From CALBPI01 sp038531945 (GTDB lineage: Bacteria; Pseudomonadota; Gammaproteobacteria; Steroidobacterales; Woeseiaceae), in the NCBI GenBank assembly GCA_038531945.1, contig JBCBBH010000001.1:744001-808000 (forward strand): DNA of 64,000 nucleotides, read 5' to 3'. The first letter of the stretch is position 1. The number at the start of each line of letters is the position of its first letter. The translations under genes were made by a program, and so were the position numbers. Shown here piece after piece: positions 60,439 to 64,000 of this stretch. The notes below the pieces were generated by a model. The model made no database searches, was not told where the DNA came from, and saw nothing but the letters and a program-made list of their open reading frames with translations.

Positions 60439-60747
60439 TCAGACGTCTTCGCAGCGAAACAGTATCTTGCTTCGATCACCAGGAAAGTCTTTGTACGCGA
60501 CCTCGCCGGAGACTTGCGCATCGCCGCCGAAGGCAATTCTGCGTCCATCATCCGCGTACAGAATGTAGGCCTGCGCGCCGCAGGTTCTTCCCGCTTTCTC
60601 GAGGCAGTAATTCAATCCGCGTGGTGTACCGTCGCAATCAACCTGATAGACGGCGCTTCCATCCGCCAGTTCGGTAAGGCGTGGTGTCGCACAAGCCGAA
60701 AGTGCGGCCACGCTGAGTCCAATTAACGTTGACAGGAAAATCCGCAT
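60439..60747 (-). CDS. Small lipoprotein
   Basis: About 102 residues from the ATG at 60747 (GGAGG six bases upstream; the ATG at 60753 is too close to it). Lipobox LSAC, then YQVDCDGTPRGLNYCLEKAGRTCGAQAYILYADDG..., with four or more cysteines and a last KILFRCEDV. It resembles small lipoproteins with a 'C.G....W..C...A...C...G' pattern found in many gammaproteobacteria; function unknown. Confidence 0.75.
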   Translation of the reverse strand: MRIFLSTLIGLSVAALSACATPRLTELADGSAVYQVDCDGTPRGLNYCLEKAGRTCGAQAYILYADDGRRIAFGGDAQVSGEVAYKDFPGDRSKILFRCEDV

Positions 60748-60816
60748 GCTCATCCTCCCTAATGCTAAGACTATTCGCCGCGTGCAAGTTATTGGACGCG
60801 GTAGATTACGTTGTCG

Positions 60817-61782
60817 TCACTGAAACAGCTGATGTTCCGCCGCTTCATGGCCATCTATACCGTCGGTCAGCACCTTCTGATAGTGGTCACGCAGTGTGGT
60901 GGTGCCTGTGGACGGCGTCGCTTCGGCATCGTACTGGCGGGAAACTTCATCCCATAACAACATGGATTCGGTCGCGTAGTAATGGCCAATTCGAGCAAAT
61001 TCCGCTTTTCGTGCAACAGCAGGCACCACCCAGCCGATGGGTCGAAGCATTGCAGCGACGGCGGTGAAAAGACTGGGCGGAATGGATCGAAATTGCGGTG
61101 GTTTGCCTGTGAGCTCAAACAGCAATTCGCCCTGCGCACGAGCCGTTAGCGCCGGCCCGGGCCCACCGATCGGCAGAACGCGGTTCTGCAAGGTCGATTT
61201 CTTGAGGCAGTCGACCAGGTAGGCCGCAAGGTCACGCTCCGCGATCGGTTTGCACGCGGTCCGGGTCCCGTCGCCGAACACCAGGAAGGGTTTACCGTCT
61301 TTGACCCGGTTGATCTGGCCGGACAGCGATCGAAAATACGCTGTCGGTCGGACGATTGAGTACGTCAGGTCCGACTGCATCAGCGCCTGCTCGAACGCGA
61401 GTTTGGCGTACTGAAACGCCAATCGGGGTTTTTGCACGCAAATTGCTGACAGCAGCACAAACTGATCCGCATCGGATAGTTGTGCGAGCGCGAGCAGGTT
61501 TTGATTGATGTCGTGATCGACACGCCAAGCGTCCTTGGGGGCCCCGGTCCGCGACGCGATACAGGAAATCACAACGGTGCATTTGAACGAACGCAACTCG
61601 CGATGCAGTCGCCCACGGTCGGAAAGATCGGTCACCACCATCTGACAACCCGGCAGAGGTGTCGACTGACTACGAACGGGAGCGATCACTTCATAGCCGC
61701 GCTCGACCAATTCAGCGGCAACGACTCGGCCGATGTAACCGGTACCGCCGGCAAGCAGTACACGGGGTAGCGTTCCGCTCAC
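60817..61782 (-). CDS. BciA/DVR-like NAD(P)H-binding reductase
   Basis: 321 residues, atypical SDR. NAD(P) motif AGGTGYIG near the N-terminus. The middle and end closely follow the divinyl (proto)chlorophyllide 8-vinyl reductase family: SCIASRTGAPKDAWRVDHDIN, FVLLSAICVQKPRLAFQYAK, YSIVRPTAYFRSL, CKPIAERDLAAY, LPIGGPGPAL, ATESMLLWDEVSRQYDAEATPSTG. No other bacteriochlorophyll gene is in the window, so it may be a relative that works on another porphyrin, quinone or lipid. Seen: the family pattern. Unknown: the substrate. Confidence 0.82.
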   Translation of the reverse strand: MSGTLPRVLLAGGTGYIGRVVAAELVERGYEVIAPVRSQSTPLPGCQMVVTDLSDRGRLHRELRSFKCTVVISCIASRTGAPKDAWRVDHDINQNLLALAQLSDADQFVLLSAICVQKPRLAFQYAKLAFEQALMQSDLTYSIVRPTAYFRSLSGQINRVKDGKPFLVFGDGTRTACKPIAERDLAAYLVDCLKKSTLQNRVLPIGGPGPALTARAQGELLFELTGKPPQFRSIPPSLFTAVAAMLRPIGWVVPAVARKAEFARIGHYYATESMLLWDEVSRQYDAEATPSTGTTTLRDHYQKVLTDGIDGHEAAEHQLFQ

Positions 61783-61803
61783 TGTGCGGCATCCCCATAG
61801 GTA

Positions 61804-62538
61804 TCAAACGTCAGATGGTGTCATGACCGACGGATGATCACCATGGGAATGCCTCAAGCGATTAACACCGAACGGCAAACGGAAGCGAAGAAGCCCGGGC
61901 CACCATTCCAGGATCAGAAGGTTACCCACCCAACTTGTCCAAGGAACAATCAGGTAGGTCTCGGAGAAGCTAAGACCGCCTACAAAGATAAACAAACCGA
62001 GTTCGATTCTAAGGGTGACGGCAGCCAGTGTGATTGCGAACGAGCGTTTCATCCAGCGTTGATGGGCTTCGAGATTTCCGCGGTAAACGTTCACAAGTGC
62101 CAGCGCCGTTGTGAGCAGCCAAAGTGTCGACATCATTCCGAAAGCGACAGAGTTGGAGGCGCCGCCAAAGGCGAACGTTGCTGCTCGTAGGCCAGCCGTC
62201 CCGCCGATACCAACGGCAATGCAATAAACACTGCCCGCGACGCGATGCAAGAGTCTGAAGCGTTTCAGCAGTGGGATGAACTGGGCGGTGCCGGCGAGCA
62301 GTGCAATGACTCCCGCGCCGATGTGCAACATCATCGTCAAGCGGTTGGCAGTGTACGTCTCGATCTGAGCGCCGAACGAATATTCAATCGGTGCCAGCCA
62401 CAGGTATTGGCTGGCCATCGCGGCGATGTAGCCTGCCGAGAGCACCAACGCCAGCGTCCAGAATCGGCTGACGAATGGATGTGACCGATTCCGGTTGCGA
62501 TGGCTCGCCGCATGGGTCGTGGTGCTGGTTCGGTTCAC
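61804..62538 (-). CDS. DUF2306 membrane protein
   Basis: 244 residues with about six or seven membrane segments. HIGAGVIALLAGTAQFIPLLKRFRLLHRVAGSVYCIAV and a later AHQRWMKRSFAITLAAVTLR mark DUF2306; the histidines in HIGAG, LHRVAG and EAHQRWM suggest heme or metal binding as in cytochrome b-like membrane proteins. Function not established. Its start lies close to that of the divergent LytTR regulator, so the two are probably regulated together. Confidence 0.85.
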   Translation of the reverse strand: MNRTSTTTHAASHRNRNRSHPFVSRFWTLALVLSAGYIAAMASQYLWLAPIEYSFGAQIETYTANRLTMMLHIGAGVIALLAGTAQFIPLLKRFRLLHRVAGSVYCIAVGIGGTAGLRAATFAFGGASNSVAFGMMSTLWLLTTALALVNVYRGNLEAHQRWMKRSFAITLAAVTLRIELGLFIFVGGLSFSETYLIVPWTSWVGNLLILEWWPGLLRFRLPFGVNRLRHSHGDHPSVMTPSDV

Positions 62539-62611
62539 GTTGCTTTGCCTCGGATTTGCTGGCTACCATGCTGCGCAATGGACCTCTCGAGCGACAGCGA
62601 GTTTTCGCCAG

Positions 62612-63403
62612 ATGGGCGTGTTTTTTCGTGGATGGACAGTCGTGTCCACTGACGAATCGCCAATGGGACAGAAACTTACGACCAGGGTGGGTCGGTTCGC
62701 TGCGCTGGTCGTCGGGTCGGGCCTTTTCTTTGCGCTAACCTCACCATTCAATGCGGTGACTTACCTCGTGTTTCCGGTGCGCTGGATCTACTGGATCGGA
62801 CTGATCTCGATCACGATCTCGGTGCATGTTGTGGTCACCCGACTCTGGATTGATCGTCTAACGCTGTGGCGGCGCGCTCTGGTCGTGTCCGTCCTGGCGA
62901 CTCCGCTGGTGTTTGCCGCGATTGTTTTGGTGCAGCAAATGATCGCTAGACCCGTGCCGATGCGTTTTTGGTGGTCCTTACTCGGGTCTATCTGGGTGAT
63001 CAATATCGTGTTGGCATTGCTGGCGGCGCAGCTGGACCGCCTTGCGAACCAGCCGACTACAACAACTCCCAATTCACTCCCCGATCCGGTAGCCGGAATC
63101 CGTAAGCGCCTACCTGTCGAGGCACGTGATGCGACTATCTGGGCACTGAGTGCTCAGGATCACTATCTGGACGTGATCCTGCCTGACAGCCACCACCTGA
63201 TTCACATGCGTTTCGGCGATGCACTATCGATGATCGCCGCCGAAGATGGTCTGCAGGTGCATCGCTCATGGTGGGTTGCGCGAGAAGCGATCAAGACTAT
63301 TTCCAAGCAAGGGCGCAAGTTTGAGATTCAGCTTCTGAGTGGTCAGACAGTCCCGGTGTCGCGCGCAGGTGTCACCCGAATTCGGGAAGCGGGCTGGGTC
63401 TAG
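62612..63403 (+). CDS. Membrane-bound LytTR-family regulator
   Basis: About 263 residues. The frame is open back to 62495 but that part overlaps the divergent gene; starts at 62612 or 62663 both fit and no strong ribosome site decides. About four membrane helices (for example FAALVVGSGLFFALTSPF, WIYWIGLISITISVHVVV) occupy the first 150 residues, then a LytTR DNA-binding domain: IWALSAQDHYLDVILPDSHHLIHMRFGDAL, VHRSWWVAREAI, LSGQTVPVSRAGVTRIREAGW. A membrane sensor fused directly to a DNA-binding domain, with no kinase. Probable target: the divergent DUF2306 gene. Confidence 0.85.
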   Translation: MGVFFRGWTVVSTDESPMGQKLTTRVGRFAALVVGSGLFFALTSPFNAVTYLVFPVRWIYWIGLISITISVHVVVTRLWIDRLTLWRRALVVSVLATPLVFAAIVLVQQMIARPVPMRFWWSLLGSIWVINIVLALLAAQLDRLANQPTTTTPNSLPDPVAGIRKRLPVEARDATIWALSAQDHYLDVILPDSHHLIHMRFGDALSMIAAEDGLQVHRSWWVAREAIKTISKQGRKFEIQLLSGQTVPVSRAGVTRIREAGWV

Positions 63404-64000
63404 GGAGGCGCGTCTATGCCGGATCTGAGCGTGACGTCAGGGCCCAGATTCATAACAAGCACCGGACCGATTCGAAGGCGCTGCTTTTCGCCGGCTACCT
63501 GCAACGTGTAGCCCGCGTCTGTGGGTGCATAGTCTCGGTCTGCGACCGCCGTTACGATGAATCGCTGCCACTCATCGGAAAGGCGCGCTGACTGCAACGC
63601 CGCGAGCGGCGTGTAGGGTTTCGCATTCATTTGTAGCCCGCCATTGGAGATCGTGCCGGTCGATTCTCCGACCGTGCGCGCCCAGTAGGCCATGATCAGG
63701 GTATCTCCAGCCGCGACACTGACGGTTAAAGGTCCGGAAAGTCCCGCATCCCATGGATTCCTACCGCGCTTCGGTACGTTTACCTCGAGTGCGGCACCAC
63801 CGGGCACACTGTCGTCGGACACTCTTTCAACCTCAATCGAACCGTAGTGCGCGAGCTGATGCGCGAATGGCGGCATCATCAGGTCGCCGTCATGACCTAC
63901 GTGTCGTCGTAACGCGTTAAACGCAGCTTCCAGGCTTTGCAGACCGGACTCGTCCGGACGGCCGGTCGCTGCAGATTCAGGGGCATCCAGGCCAAGCGCG
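63400..64000 (-). CDS. Protein with carbohydrate-binding-like C-terminus, 5'-partial
   Basis: The frame is open from the right edge (64000) to a stop at 63400 that shares CTAG with the convergent regulator's stop, so only the last 200 or so residues are seen; an internal ATG at 63879 is not the start. The visible part is a beta-sandwich: IEVERVSDDSVPGGAALEVNVPKRGRNPWDAG, VSVAAGDTLIMAYWARTVGES, WQRFIVTAVADRDYAPTDAGYTLQVAG, LRIGPVLVMNLGPD. This is the pattern of CBM4/9-type jelly rolls at the end of glycoside hydrolases or esterases. The catalytic part would lie beyond the window. Confidence 0.7.
   Translation of the reverse strand, partial: ALGLDAPESAATGRPDESGLQSLEAAFNALRRHVGHDGDLMMPPFAHQLAHYGSIEVERVSDDSVPGGAALEVNVPKRGRNPWDAGLSGPLTVSVAAGDTLIMAYWARTVGESTGTISNGGLQMNAKPYTPLAALQSARLSDEWQRFIVTAVADRDYAPTDAGYTLQVAGEKQRLRIGPVLVMNLGPDVTLRSGIDAPP

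Noticed and set aside
1..64000. CRISPR arrays, tRNA or rRNA genes, phage structural genes, integrases or transposases
   Set aside because: None recognised on reading through the window; short repeats found are operators, hairpins or gene duplications.

Overview
The window looks like part of the chromosome of a free-living, probably marine or sediment, gammaproteobacterium. The grounds are the mix of TonB-dependent uptake, MacB-type and RND efflux, a cheA-W-mcp-STAS-R-D-B chemosensory operon, cytochrome c5, heme A/O synthesis genes, many small lipoproteins, and moderately GC-rich sequence. I cannot name a genus. No rRNA, tRNA, CRISPR array, integrase or transposase was recognised.

Region 1 (1-16.8 kb) is an accessory island in comM. 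The left edge carries comM running to its normal stop. A second, 5'-truncated comM 3' end of the same length (about 86% identical protein, counted by hand) lies at 16.3-16.8 kb. Between them are a long minus-strand gene series (TonB-dependent receptor, GMC oxidoreductase, Baeyer-Villiger monooxygenase, SDR, DUF1254 protein, two small proteins, alpha/beta hydrolase, GNAT-like protein) and a divergent plus-strand pair (alkylsulfatase lipoprotein, TetR regulator). A promoter with a perfect TATAAT box, overlapped by two palindromic direct repeats, sits at the divergence. Together they suggest a regulated pathway: uptake, sulfate-ester cleavage, alcohol oxidation, Baeyer-Villiger oxidation, ester hydrolysis.

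Region 2 (16.8-21.6 kb) holds small lipoproteins and decaying genes: a DUF1963 gene broken at a T7 run, a retropepsin-like lipoprotein, and a remnant copy of a neighbouring lipoprotein gene.

Region 3 (21.6-27.7 kb) is core-like: cytochrome c5, a DUF6702 protein coupled to an M1 metallopeptidase, and on the other strand ctaA-ctaB for heme A/O of a cytochrome oxidase.

Region 4 (27.7-38.9 kb) has two divergent export operons. One is a MacB-type ABC exporter with three different membrane-fusion adaptors and no outer-membrane factor. The other is a complete RND pump with adaptor, transporter and TolC-like factor.

Region 5 (39.2-43.2 kb) has a secreted subtilase with PA domain, followed by a convergent lipoprotein of two related repeats.

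Region 6 (43.3-54.2 kb) is a chemosensory operon, cheA-cheW-mcp-STAS-cheR-cheD-cheB-mcp, ending in an MscS-type channel. Both receptors are soluble PAS proteins ending in CheR-tether-like pentapeptides. There is no cheY.

Region 7 (54.3-64 kb) is mixed: a GH16 glucanase with a malectin-like domain, a DUF3127 protein with an SSB-like acidic tail, a beta-propeller lipoprotein, a TonB-like protein divergent from a PadR regulator, small lipoproteins, a BciA/DVR-like reductase, a DUF2306 membrane protein, a LytTR membrane regulator, and a partial protein with a carbohydrate-binding-like C-terminus.
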